Assembly: GCA_900112325.1 (NCBI GenBank)
Contig: FOLJ01000004.1
Span: 248,001 to 312,000 of the forward strand
Origin: Micromonospora sediminimaris
GTDB taxonomy: Bacteria; Actinomycetota; Actinomycetes; Mycobacteriales; Micromonosporaceae
Direction: 5' to 3'
DNA length: 64,000 nt
The notes under the pieces were generated by a model. It was not told where the DNA came from, searched no databases, and saw nothing but the letters and a program-made list of their open reading frames with translations. The translations under genes were made by a program, and so were the position numbers. Shown here in pieces: positions 8,583 through 17,753 of this stretch (positions are counted from its first letter, which is position 1; every line of letters begins with the position of its first letter).

Positions 8583-8665
8583 CTCACACCCCTTCCCTGC
8601 GTGACGGACGTGGTACCCGGGACAGGCGGGAGGAAACGCGACAGTCGATGCGGCTGTTACGCGGT

Positions 8666-8702
8666 CGGGCCCGGCCACCCCGTACGGGGGTGACCGGGCC
8701 CG
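8666..8702 (-). terminator. Hairpin terminator after the LVIVD-repeat gene
   Basis: Nested stem CGGGCCCGG / CCGGGCCCG with an inner CACCCC / GGGGTG pairing, 16 bp beyond the stop of the LVIVD-repeat gene. Confidence 0.65.
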
Positions 8703-8717
8703 GTCGGTGCGCTGGTC

Positions 8718-10175
8718 CTACCAGCTCAGGTAGCTGGGCTGGGTCTGGACGTTCAGCTCGCGGAAGTGGGCCAGCTTCGCCGTCCACGTCCGCCAGTCGT
8801 TGAGCGCCAGCACGTCGAGCCCCTTCTGGATGTCGGAGGAGTAGATGTGCCCGTTGTAGTAGTAGGCCGACCAGGAGCCACCCACGATCAGCTGGCTGTC
8901 CGACAGCGGACCGCGCTCCCAGTAGCCGATCTCCTTCGGCTTGCGGGAGTTGGTGAAGTCCCACACCGAGACGCCGCCCTGGTACCAGGCCTGGACCATG
9001 ATGTCCTTGCCGAGGACGGGGATGAGCGAGCCGTTGTGGGCCACGCAGTTCTCGGTGTCGCCGTTGGTACGGGGGATCTTGTAGTAGCTGCGGAACTCCA
9101 GCTTCCGCTGGTCACCCCGACCGGTGATGTCGTAGATGGCGTTGGCGCCACGCTCCGGGCCCACGGTCTCGTTGCAGGTGGCGCCGCCGCCACCGCCCAG
9201 CTCGTCGGTGAAGACGACCTTGGTGCCACGGTTGTTGAAGGTGGCCGAGTGCCAGAACGCGAAGTTGGTGGTGTCCCGCACGGTGTGCAGCACCCGCGGC
9301 GCCTCCCGCTTGCTGATGTCCAGCAGCACCCCGTCACCCATGCAGGCGCCGGCGGCGAGGTCCTTCGTCGGGTACGCGGTGATGTCGTGGCAGCCCGTGG
9401 TCGCCGAGCCGCCGGTACGACCCTCGTAGCCACCGTCGGGGAAGAGGTTCGGCGTGGCGATGACGGCCGCGTCGGTCGGCTTCTTCAGCGGCACCTTGAC
9501 GATGCTGATCGAGTCGTGCGGCGGCTGGCAGTCCGGGAAGGCGGCGTTCGGGCTGTACGAGGAGACGTACAGGTAGACCGACTTCTTGTCCTTCGCCGGT
9601 ACCAGCGTGTGGGTGTGCGAGCCGCAGGCCGTCTCGACCGCCTTGACGTACCGCGGGCTGGCCTTGTGCTTGATGTCGAAGATCTTGATGCCCTCCCACG
9701 ATGCCTTGTTCGTGGCGGACTGGGAGGTGCTGCTGCACGAGTCGTCGTTGCGGGACGAGTCCGTGGACAGGAAGAGCAGGTCGCCGTAGACGGAGACGTC
9801 GTTCTGCGCGCCCGGGCAGAGCACCTGGGAGACGATCTTCGGCTTGCTCGGCTTGGCGACGTCGTAGATGACGAAGCCGTCGTAGTTGCCGACGAAGGCG
9901 TACCTGCCCTGGAAGGCGATGTCGGTGCCGAGCGCCGCGGTGGTGTCGAACGGCGCCTGCTTCGGCAGGTTGGCGATCAGCTTGAGGTTGGGGCTGCTGG
10001 CAATCTCGTCGACACCGAGCGGTGCCTGGACGGCTGCGGCGGGCTCGCTGGCCGCCGACGAGACCGTCTGTGCGTTGCCGGGCGAGGCAACGGCGATGCT
10101 GGCGAGGAGGAGCCCGGTGGCGGCCACACTGACGATACGCAGTTGCCGCCCCCGTGGCAGGGTCGATCCGACCAT
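8718..10175 (-). CDS. Secreted LVIVD-repeat (beta-propeller-like) protein
   Basis: 485 residues. An N-terminal Sec signal (LRIVSVAATGLLLASIAVAS, cleavage near A-Q at about 34) is followed by repeated YAFVGNYDGFVIYDVAKPSK, GIKIFDIKHKASPRYVKAV, GVLLDISKREAPRVLHTVRD and GGVSVWDFTNSRKPKEIGYW units. These LVIVD-type repeats usually build a propeller. Several Cys pairs and GSHTHT/CHDITAYPTKD motifs suggest a disulfide-stabilised extracellular domain, possibly metal-binding. No enzyme motif is recognised. The start was set at ATG 10175 because the signal peptide begins there. Divergent from the DUF305 gene, with a CRP-type site midway. Confidence 0.85.
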   Translation of the reverse strand: MVGSTLPRGRQLRIVSVAATGLLLASIAVASPGNAQTVSSAASEPAAAVQAPLGVDEIASSPNLKLIANLPKQAPFDTTAALGTDIAFQGRYAFVGNYDGFVIYDVAKPSKPKIVSQVLCPGAQNDVSVYGDLLFLSTDSSRNDDSCSSTSQSATNKASWEGIKIFDIKHKASPRYVKAVETACGSHTHTLVPAKDKKSVYLYVSSYSPNAAFPDCQPPHDSISIVKVPLKKPTDAAVIATPNLFPDGGYEGRTGGSATTGCHDITAYPTKDLAAGACMGDGVLLDISKREAPRVLHTVRDTTNFAFWHSATFNNRGTKVVFTDELGGGGGATCNETVGPERGANAIYDITGRGDQRKLEFRSYYKIPRTNGDTENCVAHNGSLIPVLGKDIMVQAWYQGGVSVWDFTNSRKPKEIGYWERGPLSDSQLIVGGSWSAYYYNGHIYSSDIQKGLDVLALNDWRTWTAKLAHFRELNVQTQPSYLSW

Positions 10176-10240
10176 CGGCGACGCCCTTCGAGAGGGGTAG
10201 TGACGTTGGCCGTACCCTACTCGTAGATGAGATTCATCGA

Positions 10241-10256
10241 TGTGATCCAGCTCACA
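10241..10256. promoter_or_regulatory. CRP/FNR-type binding site
   Basis: TGTGATCCAGCTCACA, a perfect TGTGA-N6-TCACA palindrome. This is the site recognised by CRP in enterobacteria and by the mycobacterial CRP homologue. It is centred about 73 bp from the LVIVD gene start and 68 bp from the DUF305 start, so it could serve both divergent promoters. Confidence 0.7.
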
Positions 10257-10315
10257 TTCTATGTCCAATGTGAATGGTTACGATCGCAGCGACCTCGACC
10301 CGGAGGAGGTGTGGC

Positions 10316-11020
10316 ATGACCGCCCGACGCGGACGGCTACTCGCCGCCGTCACATCGGTTGCCGTGGCGCTGGCCGCCGGAGCCTTCGCGTTGCGCGGTG
10401 TCTCCGCATCGGACGATCCGGCCCCGGCAACCGCCACCGCGCCCGCCACCGCCAGCCCCGCGCCGGCCCCGGCGGACGCCTCCGCGCCACCGGTCATCGT
10501 GCCGGGTCGTCCGGGTGAGGAAGCCGTCGAACGCCCCGCCGACGAGGTCCGCAACGACGCGCCGCCGCGCTACAACGGGCTGGACACCTGGTTCGTCCGG
10601 ATGATGATCCCGCACCACGAGCAGGCGCTGGAGATGGCCGAGCTGGCCACCGACCGGTCCGCCGAGCCGCAGGTGCGTGCCCTCGCCGACCGGATCCGGG
10701 CCAGCCAGGGGCCGGAGATCGGCGTGCTGCGGGCCTGGCTGACCGCGCGGGGCCTCTCCGCCGGTGTCGACGGGCACGACCACGCCACGATGCGCGGGAT
10801 GCAGTCGGCCGAGGCGATGCGCCGGCTCGCGGCCGCCCGGGGCACCGACTTCGACCGTCTCTTCCTGCGGATGATGACCGATCACCACGAGGGCGCCGTG
10901 GTGATGGCGACCGACGTGCTGAAGGTGGGGGTCGACCTGACCGTGGAGCAGTTCGCCACCTCCGTGGCCAGCGAGCAGTCCGTCGAGATCGCCCGGATGC
11001 GCGACCTGCTGCCGTCCTGA
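10316..11020 (+). CDS. Secreted DUF305 protein
   Basis: 234 residues. Signal peptide/anchor LLAAVTSVAVALAAGAFAL (8-26), then an Ala/Pro-rich linker to about residue 80, then two DUF305 half-repeats, each with a Met/His motif: VRMMIPHHEQALEMA and LRMMTDHHEGAVVMA. DUF305 is a ferritin-like four-helix domain. The M-M-x-x-H-H pairs suggest copper or another metal, which is family-level inference. ATG 10316 is chosen over the ATG at 10274 because GGAGGAGG ends 7 bases upstream. Confidence 0.9.
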   Translation: MTARRGRLLAAVTSVAVALAAGAFALRGVSASDDPAPATATAPATASPAPAPADASAPPVIVPGRPGEEAVERPADEVRNDAPPRYNGLDTWFVRMMIPHHEQALEMAELATDRSAEPQVRALADRIRASQGPEIGVLRAWLTARGLSAGVDGHDHATMRGMQSAEAMRRLAAARGTDFDRLFLRMMTDHHEGAVVMATDVLKVGVDLTVEQFATSVASEQSVEIARMRDLLPS

Positions 11021-11092
11021 CCGATCCAGCTCCGGGAGGCCGGGAGCACCTTTCGCGTCCGTCGCCGGGATGCCTCGTACGCTGGGTGCACG

Positions 11093-12316
11093 ATGAATGC
11101 GATGATCTTCGGCCGGCGGTTGCCCGCGGTCGCCTTCGACGTTGCCCTTGCCGGCCTGGTGGCCCTGGTCAGCGTGGCCGGCGGGCCGGTGCAGCCGGGC
11201 GGCTGGTGGTCCAGTTCCATAGGTGTCGCGATGGCGCTGGCGCTGCTGTTCCGCCGCGTCCGCCCGGTGACGGTGACCGTCGTGGTGGCGGCGCTGGCCT
11301 TCGCCCAGGTCGCCCTCGGGTGGGCGCCGATGCTCTACGACGTGGCGGTCCTGATCGCCCTCTACGGCGTGGTCAAGTACGCCGAGCGGCTACGCGACGG
11401 CGCCATCGCCGGAGTGGTGGCCGTGCTCGGAGCGGTCTTCGCCGCCGTGCGGGATCCGTTGCCGGCCGCCTGGTACTACGCCGCCGTCTACTACACCCTG
11501 CTCACCGGGGCGGTCTGGCTGGTGGCCCTGAACGTCCGTACCCGCCGGCAGTACGTGCTCAGCCTGGAGGAGCGGGCGGCCACCCTCGAACGGGAGCGGG
11601 AGGCCGAGGCGCGGGCGGCGGTGGCGGAGGAACGCACCCGCATCGCCCGCGAACTGCACGACGTCGTGGCGCACAGCATGGCAGTCATGATCGTTCAGGC
11701 GGACGGGGCCCGGTACATGATCGACCAGAATCCCGACACCTCCCGGGACGCGCTCAAGATCGTGGCGGACACCGGCCGGCAGGGACTGGAGGACATGCGT
11801 CGGCTGGTGGGCGTACTGCGCGAAGCGAACCCTCCGGAACCAGTGCCCACACCGGCCGTACGACCCGTGCCCGACCCGGCCGGGCCCGACCACCGGCGGC
11901 CCTCGGTGGCCGAGCTGCCCGCCCTGCTGGACCGGTTCCGGGAGGCCGGGTTGCGGGTGCGCTACACGGTCACCGGCAGATCCGTCCCGCTGCCGCCCGC
12001 GCTGGAACTGACCGTGCACCGGTTGGCGCAGGAAGCGTTGACAAACGTGCTCAAGCACGCCGGGGTGGGAGCGAGCGTGGAGCTCACGCTGGCGCATACC
12101 GCAGACGGTGTCGCGCTCGCGGTGGTCGACGACGGTCGCGGTCACGGACCGCTCACCCCGACACCGCCGGGTGGTCACGGGCTGGTCGGCATGCGCGAAC
12201 GGGTCTCGGTGTACGACGGCACCCTCACCGCCGGTGCCCGACTTGCCGGTGGCTGGCAGGTACGGGCGTGGCTGCCGCTGCCGTCGTCCCCCGGCTCGGA
12301 GGTGCTCGCGGCATGA
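11093..12316 (+). CDS. NarL-type sensor histidine kinase (HisKA_3)
   Basis: 407 residues. The N-terminal membrane region (about 1-148) has four to five hydrophobic helices with little extracytoplasmic loop, so it probably senses the membrane. A coiled coil follows ([20 protein letters not shown]), then the HisKA_3 dimerisation domain with the phospho-accepting His189 in [13 protein letters not shown], and an HATPase domain ([34 protein letters not shown]). This topology is common in kinases that control ABC exporters for cell-wall antibiotics. Translationally coupled (ATGA overlap) to the response regulator, with a MacB-like exporter next. Confidence 0.93.
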   Translation: MNAMIFGRRLPAVAFDVALAGLVALVSVAGGPVQPGGWWSSSIGVAMALALLFRRVRPVTVTVVVAALAFAQVALGWAPMLYDVAVLIALYGVVKYAERLRDGAIAGVVAVLGAVFAAVRDPLPAAWYYAAVYYTLLTGAVWLVALNVRTRRQYVLSLEERAATLEREREAEARAAVAEERTRIARELHDVVAHSMAVMIVQADGARYMIDQNPDTSRDALKIVADTGRQGLEDMRRLVGVLREANPPEPVPTPAVRPVPDPAGPDHRRPSVAELPALLDRFREAGLRVRYTVTGRSVPLPPALELTVHRLAQEALTNVLKHAGVGASVELTLAHTADGVALAVVDDGRGHGPLTPTPPGGHGLVGMRERVSVYDGTLTAGARLAGGWQVRAWLPLPSSPGSEVLAA

Positions 12317-12996
12317 CGATCCGGGTGGTGATCGTGGATGACCAGGCGCTCGTGCGAGCCGGCTTCCGGATGGTGCTGGACTCCCAGCCCGATCTTGAGG
12401 TGGTGGGCGAGGCGATCGACGGCGCGGACGCGCTGCGGGTACTCGACCGCGTCCCGGCGGACGTGGTGGTGATGGACATCCGGATGCCGACGATGGACGG
12501 GGTGGAGGCCACCCGGCGGCTCTGCGCCAACCGGCCGGCCGGAGGACCGAGAGTGCTGGTGCTGACCACCTTCGACACCGAAGCGGACGCGTTCGCCGCG
12601 TTGCGCGCGGGAGCCAGCGGCTTCCTGCTCAAGAACGTCCCTCCGGAGGAACTGCTGACCGCGATCCGGGTCGTCGCCGGCGGCGACTCGGTGGTCGCCC
12701 CGTCGATCACCCGCCGGCTGCTCGACCGGTTCGCCGGACAGCTCGGCAGCGGGCCCACCGAGAACCCCCGGCTGGCCCAGCTCACCGACCGGGAACGGGA
12801 GATCCTGCTGCTGGTCGCGCAGGGTCTGGCCAACGCGGAGATCGCCGCCCGGGTACACGTCGCCGAGGCGACGGTGAAGACCCACGTCGGCCGGATCCTG
12901 GCCAAGCTCCAGCTCCGCGACCGGGTGCAGGCCGTGGTGCTGGCGTACGAGAGCGGCCTGGTCACCCCGGGCGCTGAGGGCCCGCGTACGACCTGA
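12313..12996 (+). CDS. LuxR/NarL family response regulator
   Basis: 227 residues. Receiver domain with VIVDD (6-10), phospho-acceptor Asp55 in [10 protein letters not shown], switch Thr in VLVLTTFD, and Lys in GFLLKNV. LuxR helix-turn-helix at the C-terminus ([20 protein letters not shown], then [20 protein letters not shown]). It overlaps the kinase stop by 4 bp (ATGA), so the two form a pair. Likely target: the ABC exporter operon starting 130 bp downstream. A 16-bp direct repeat spans its stop codon and the intergenic region. Confidence 0.95.
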   Translation: MTIRVVIVDDQALVRAGFRMVLDSQPDLEVVGEAIDGADALRVLDRVPADVVVMDIRMPTMDGVEATRRLCANRPAGGPRVLVLTTFDTEADAFAALRAGASGFLLKNVPPEELLTAIRVVAGGDSVVAPSITRRLLDRFAGQLGSGPTENPRLAQLTDREREILLLVAQGLANAEIAARVHVAEATVKTHVGRILAKLQLRDRVQAVVLAYESGLVTPGAEGPRTT

Positions 12997-13037
12997 GGCG
13001 TACGGGAGTGGCCGGGGCGGGACGACCTGAGGCGTAC
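12988..13037 (+). repeat. Two 16-bp direct repeats upstream of the ABC exporter operon
   Basis: ACGACCTGAGGCGTAC occurs at 12988-13003 and again at 13022-13037, 34 bp apart start to start. The first copy includes the response-regulator stop codon. A weak -35 candidate (TTGATC, 13056-13061) follows. The spacing is about three helical turns, which would suit a response-regulator dimer on each copy. Confidence 0.5.
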
Positions 13038-13126
13038 CGAGGTCGAGCGTCCGGGTTGATCTCGACAGGCCGGTGGTCTCCATAGCGTCGGGGACGTCCG
13101 ACATCCACCGTCCCACGGAGCAGCAC

Positions 13127-13909
13127 GTGTCGATCGCACCACCCGTCCACGTCACCGCCGGTGTCGCCGTCACCGCTCGGAGCCTGCGCAAGCAGTACGG
13201 CACCGGCCCGGCCGCCGTCGTCGCCCTCGACGACCTCGACGTCGACTTCGCCGCCGGCCGCTTCACGGCCATCATGGGCCCCTCCGGCTCCGGCAAGTCG
13301 ACCCTGATGCACTGCCTGGCCGGCCTGGACCGCCCCACCGCCGGAACGGTACGCGTGGGCGACACCGAGCTGGGCCGCCTCGACGACCGCCGGCTGACCC
13401 TGCTGCGTCGCGACCGGATCGGCTTCGTGTTCCAGAAGTTCAACCTGCTGCCGGCGCTGCGCGCGGAGGAGAACATCACCCTGCCGTTGGACATCGCCGG
13501 ACGGCGGCCGGACCCGGCCTGGCTGCGGCAGGTGGTCGCGGCGGTGGGACTGACCGACCGGCTGCGGCACCGTCCGGCCGAACTCTCCGGTGGCCAGCAG
13601 CAGCGCGTCGCGGTGGCCCGGGCACTGATCACCAAACCGTGGGTGATCTTCGCCGACGAGCCCACGGGCAACCTGGACTCCCGCGCCGGGGCAGAGGTGC
13701 TGCGGCTGCTGCGCGAGGCGGTCGACACCCTCGGGCAGACCGTGGTGATGGTGACCCACGACCCGGTCGCCGCCGCCCACGCCGATCGGGTGGTCTTCCT
13801 CGCCGACGGTCGGCTCGTCCGGGAACTGGCCGAGCCGACCGCCGAGCGGATCCTCGACGTGCTCGGTCGTCTGGACACCGACGCCACGGCCCCGGCCGGA
13901 GGGCGCTGA
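13127..13909 (+). CDS. ABC transporter ATP-binding protein (MacB/LolD type)
   Basis: 260-residue ATPase subunit. Walker [10 protein letters not shown] (51-59), Q-loop [15 protein letters not shown], signature [15 protein letters not shown] (153-167), Walker [14 protein letters not shown], and H-loop VTHD. The sequence around Walker A and the DEPTGNLDS ending are typical of the LolD/MacB family, which works with FtsX-type permeases without a periplasmic binding protein. GTG 13127 is taken because GGAG lies about 9 bases upstream; an ATG at 13073 lacks one. The permease starts 1 base after its stop. Probably exports or releases a peptide or lipid, or confers antibiotic resistance, under the adjacent two-component system. 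Confidence 0.93.
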   Translation: MSIAPPVHVTAGVAVTARSLRKQYGTGPAAVVALDDLDVDFAAGRFTAIMGPSGSGKSTLMHCLAGLDRPTAGTVRVGDTELGRLDDRRLTLLRRDRIGFVFQKFNLLPALRAEENITLPLDIAGRRPDPAWLRQVVAAVGLTDRLRHRPAELSGGQQQRVAVARALITKPWVIFADEPTGNLDSRAGAEVLRLLREAVDTLGQTVVMVTHDPVAAAHADRVVFLADGRLVRELAEPTAERILDVLGRLDTDATAPAGGR

Positions 13910-13910
13910 C

Positions 13911-16388
13911 ATGATCAGGCTGACCCTGCGGTCGTTGCGCGCCGAGGCGGCGCGCATGCTGCTGTCCACCCTCGCCGTCGTCCTCGGGGTGGCCTTCATC
14001 GCCGGCACGTTGATCTTCGTGGACGGGATGCGGGCCGGTGCCTACGACCGGGCCGGCACCTTCGACCGCCACACCGACGTCGGTGTCTACCGGGACGAGG
14101 TGATCGACGCGTCCCTGGTCGAACGGGTGCGCGCGGTCGACGGGGTACGCGCCGCCGAGGGCGAGCTGATCGGCACCGGCGGGCTGGTCGGCTCCGACGG
14201 CCGTCCGGTGCTCGGCCACGGGGTCCTCGCCGCGATCCCCACCGATCCCGCCCTCCAGTCGTACGACGTGGTGGCCGGCCGCCTGCCCGCCCGCACCGGC
14301 GAGCTGGTGCTCGACCAGCGGACCGTCACGGCGCAGGGGTTCGACCTCGGCGCGCCGGTACGTGTCGGCGGCGCCAGCGGCGCGGCCCGCCCGTACACCC
14401 TGGTGGGCGCGGTCGACGTGGCCGGTACTGCGCGCGACGTCGGTGGTCCGTACATCGGTCTGGTGGGTGCCGACGCCCTCGCCGCGACCGACCGCGGCGG
14501 CTACGACCGGATCATGGTGGCGGCCGAGGCGGGTACGACCGATCGGTTGCTCGCCGAGCGGATCGCCGAGGCGGTCGGCGCGGACACCACCGTACGCACC
14601 CGACAGGAGATCCTCGACGCCGCTGTGGCCGAGGAGGTTCGCGACCTGAGCCAGTTCAACATGGTGCTGCTCACCTTCGCCGGGGTGGCCGTGGTGGTCG
14701 CCGCCTTCGTCATCGCCAACACGTTCACGATCGTGCTCGCCCAGCGCACCCGGCGGACCGCGCTGCTGCGCCTGGTCGGTGCCACCCGGGAACAGGTGTT
14801 CCGGGCCACGCTGCTGGAGTCGGTAGCGGTCGGGCTCGCCGCCTCGACCCTCGGCGTGGGGCTCGGTGCCGGGCTGGCGGCCGGCCTCAACCTGTTGATG
14901 GCGCGGCTGGACACCCCGTTGCACGGCGAGCCGACCCTCACCGTCGGCACCGTGCTGGGCTGCCTCGCCGCCGGCACGGCCCTCACGGTCGGCGCGGCAC
15001 TCGTACCGGCCTGGCAGGGCACCCGGGTCGCCCCGGTGGCCGCGTTGACCGACGCCGCCGTCCAGGTCGCCCGCCCCGCCGGCCGGGTACGCCTGGCGCT
15101 CGGCGCGATCGTCCTCGCCTGCGGGGTGGCGGCACTGGTCGGCGCGGCCTCGGCGGGGCAGGTCGTGCTGGTGGCCCTGGGCGGGGTGCTCAGCTTCCTC
15201 GGCCTGGTCCTGTTCGGTCCGGTGCTGGTGCCGGCGTTGGTGCGGTTGTTCGGCGTCCCGACCCGCAGGATCTTCGGGAGGACCAGCTCCCTCGCCGTGG
15301 CCAACGCGGTCCGCAATCCGCGACGGCTCGCCGCGACCGCCACCGCGCTGGTGATCGGGATCGGCCTGGTCTCCTCCTTCGTGGTGGGCGCGCAGAGCAC
15401 CAAGGCGGCCATCGAGCGCAGCGTCGACGCCGAGGTGGGCGTGGACTTCGTGGTGACCGGGATCGGGGTGGAGCTGCCCGCCGGGGTCGTCGACGCGCTG
15501 GCCGACCGGCCGGAGCTGGGCACGGTGCACGAGTGGCGTACGCACGTGGTCGCCGACGTCGAGTTCCGGGCCGCCGCCCCGGCGCTGGTCGGTCACCGGG
15601 TCGACCGGGTGCTCACCGGGCAGCTCGACCGGTTCGGACCGGGTCGGCTGCTGGTGCACCGGGAGCTGGCCGGTCGGCGTGGTTGGTCGGCGGGGGAGAC
15701 GGTGACCCTGCACGGACGCTCGTTCGAGGTGGCGGCGGTGGTCGTCGGCACCGGACCCGAGGCCGACAACGGGCGGGTACCGGAGGGTCACGTCGTCGAG
15801 CTGGACGACGCCGACTTCACCCGGCTCTTCCCCGACGAGCGGGGCCACCTGGCGGAGGTCGACCCGGCGGCGGGGGTGTCCGCCACTGCGGCCCGGGCCG
15901 CGATCGAGGCGGTCCTGGTCGACTACCCGACGGTCAACCTGATGGACCAGGCGGCGTACAAACGGATGCTCACCGGCACCGTGGACATGCTGCTGGCGTT
16001 CGTGGTGGCACTGCTCGGACTGGCGGTGGTGATCGCGTTGGTCGGGGTGGCCAACACGCTGAGCCTGTCGGTGGTGGAACGCACCCGGGAGAACGCGGTG
16101 CTGCGGGCGGTCGGTCTGACCCGTGGGCGGATGCGGGGCATGCTGGCCGTCGAGGCGGTGCTCACCGCGCTGGTCGGCGCGGTGCTCGGCGTCGCCCTCG
16201 GCACCGGGGTCGCCGCCTCGGCGATGGCCGTGCTGTCCCGGATCGCCGGCGAGTTCACCCTCGTCCTGCCGTGGGGACAGCTCGGCGGCATCCTCGGGAT
16301 CGCGGTGCTGGCGGCGCTTGTCGCATCGGTGCTGCCGGCCCGCCGGGCCCTGGCGCTGCCCGTCGTCGAGGCACTCGCGGACCGCTGA
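13911..16388 (+). CDS. ABC transporter permease, FtsX/MacB family (duplicated)
   Basis: 825 residues. Two FtsX cores in tandem, each after an extracytoplasmic MacB-like domain. The first membrane helix is at about 14-36 ([20 protein letters not shown]). Helix bundles near 245-410 include [20 protein letters not shown] with [20 protein letters not shown]. The second set near 485-510 and 695-820 includes [20 protein letters not shown] with [20 protein letters not shown]. This ten-helix arrangement is common in actinobacterial peptide-resistance exporters. Directly follows its ATPase gene. Its stop codon abuts the stop codon of the convergent dehydrogenase with no intervening base. Confidence 0.93.
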   Translation: MIRLTLRSLRAEAARMLLSTLAVVLGVAFIAGTLIFVDGMRAGAYDRAGTFDRHTDVGVYRDEVIDASLVERVRAVDGVRAAEGELIGTGGLVGSDGRPVLGHGVLAAIPTDPALQSYDVVAGRLPARTGELVLDQRTVTAQGFDLGAPVRVGGASGAARPYTLVGAVDVAGTARDVGGPYIGLVGADALAATDRGGYDRIMVAAEAGTTDRLLAERIAEAVGADTTVRTRQEILDAAVAEEVRDLSQFNMVLLTFAGVAVVVAAFVIANTFTIVLAQRTRRTALLRLVGATREQVFRATLLESVAVGLAASTLGVGLGAGLAAGLNLLMARLDTPLHGEPTLTVGTVLGCLAAGTALTVGAALVPAWQGTRVAPVAALTDAAVQVARPAGRVRLALGAIVLACGVAALVGAASAGQVVLVALGGVLSFLGLVLFGPVLVPALVRLFGVPTRRIFGRTSSLAVANAVRNPRRLAATATALVIGIGLVSSFVVGAQSTKAAIERSVDAEVGVDFVVTGIGVELPAGVVDALADRPELGTVHEWRTHVVADVEFRAAAPALVGHRVDRVLTGQLDRFGPGRLLVHRELAGRRGWSAGETVTLHGRSFEVAAVVVGTGPEADNGRVPEGHVVELDDADFTRLFPDERGHLAEVDPAAGVSATAARAAIEAVLVDYPTVNLMDQAAYKRMLTGTVDMLLAFVVALLGLAVVIALVGVANTLSLSVVERTRENAVLRAVGLTRGRMRGMLAVEAVLTALVGAVLGVALGTGVAASAMAVLSRIAGEFTLVLPWGQLGGILGIAVLAALVASVLPARRALALPVVEALADR

Positions 16389-17651
16389 TCAGAGGCGTTC
16401 CACCGTGGGGCCGGTGCAGCGGTTGCGGGTGTCGAAGACGTATCGGGCATGCCGGACCACGAGGTCGTAGTCGAACACGTCGTGGTCGGTGACCACCACG
16501 ACACCGTCGGCCTCGCGCAGCTCGCGCTCGGTCAGGCTCACCGTCAGCACCCCGGCGGGCAGGTGGTGCGCCTCGGCGTACGGCTCGACCGCCCGGACCT
16601 CGGCGCCGAGTTCCCGCAGCCGGCGGGCGACCTCCACGGCCGGCGAGTCGCGCATGTCACCGGTGTTGCGCTTGTACGCCAGCCCGAGCAGCAGCAGCCG
16701 GGCGTCCTTGACCGCCCGCCCGGAGCGGTTCAGCCCGGCCATCACCCGTTGCGCCACGTGTTCGGGCATCTCGTGGTTGACGTCGTTGGCCAGCTCGATG
16801 AACCGGAACTGCCGGCCGAGGCGGCGCTTGACCTGCCAGGAGAGGTAGCAGGGGTCGATCGGCAGGCAGTGCCCGCCGACGCCGGGCCCGGGCCGGAACG
16901 GCATGAATCCGAACGGCTTCGTCTCGGCCGCCTCGATGGCCTGCCACACGTCGATGTCCAACTGGTGCGAGAGCATCGTCAGCTCGTTGACCAGGGCTAT
17001 GTTGACCTGCCGGAAGGTGTTCTCGATGAGTTTGGTCAGCTCGGCTACCCGGGTCGAGTCCACCGGGACCGTGCGTTCCACGAGGCGCCGGTAGAACGAG
17101 TCGATCCGGGTGAGCGCGGCGGCGTCCACCCCGGAAACCACCTTCGGGGTGTTGGCCAGCCGCCAGGTCGGGTTGCCCGGGTCGATCCGCTCGGGGCTGT
17201 ACCCGAGGTGGAAGTCCCCTGGGCTGCGCAGCCCGCTGGCCGCCTCCAACAGCGGTCGGAGCAGCTCCTCGGTGGTGCCGGGGTAGGTGGTGGATTCCAG
17301 GACCACCGTACAACCGGGCCGCAGGTACGGTCCGATCCCCGTGCCGGCCTGCTCCACGAAGCTCAGGTCGGGGGTGCCGTCACGCAGCGGAGTGGGCACG
17401 GTGATGACGCAGATGTCGAAGTCCTTGGCATCGGCGTACTCGGTGCTCGGGCGGTACCGACCGCTGGCCAGCGCACGGCCGAGCCGGTCGGCGGGAATGT
17501 CCGACACGAACGACTCGCCCGAAGCGAGGCGCTTGATCCGGTCGGCGTCGACGTCGAGGCCGACCACGTCCAGACCGGCCTCGACGGCCTGCATGGCCAG
17601 CGGCAGACCGACGTAACCCTGGCCGACGACGACCAATTTCTCCACGCTCAC
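16389..17651 (-). CDS. UDP-sugar 6-dehydrogenase (UDP-glucose/UDP-N-acetyl-hexosamine type)
   Basis: 420-residue NAD-dependent four-electron dehydrogenase that oxidises C6 of a nucleotide sugar to a uronic acid. N-terminal Rossmann motif VVGQGYVGLPLA; central KLIENTFRQVNIALVNE; catalytic Cys262 in PGVGGHCLPIDP; C-terminal LGLAYKRNTGDMRDSP. The GGHC-L-P-ID-P form is closer to WbpA/WecC enzymes than to UDP-glucose dehydrogenase proper. GTG 17651 has GGGAG 7 bases upstream. Function: precursor for surface polysaccharide, fitting the polysaccharide genes near 29-34 kb, although it is 12 kb away. A TAGGCT -10 candidate lies at 17690-17695. Confidence 0.92.
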   Translation of the reverse strand: MSVEKLVVVGQGYVGLPLAMQAVEAGLDVVGLDVDADRIKRLASGESFVSDIPADRLGRALASGRYRPSTEYADAKDFDICVITVPTPLRDGTPDLSFVEQAGTGIGPYLRPGCTVVLESTTYPGTTEELLRPLLEAASGLRSPGDFHLGYSPERIDPGNPTWRLANTPKVVSGVDAAALTRIDSFYRRLVERTVPVDSTRVAELTKLIENTFRQVNIALVNELTMLSHQLDIDVWQAIEAAETKPFGFMPFRPGPGVGGHCLPIDPCYLSWQVKRRLGRQFRFIELANDVNHEMPEHVAQRVMAGLNRSGRAVKDARLLLLGLAYKRNTGDMRDSPAVEVARRLRELGAEVRAVEPYAEAHHLPAGVLTVSLTERELREADGVVVVTDHDVFDYDLVVRHARYVFDTRNRCTGPTVERL

Positions 17652-17753
17652 CCGAACTCCCGAACAGTAGGAGATAACTGCTGGTGAGGAGCCTAGAGCG
17701 CAGTGTGGTGCCGTACGTCCGTTTCGGGGATTTAGAGCGACCGGCCGGTGAGG

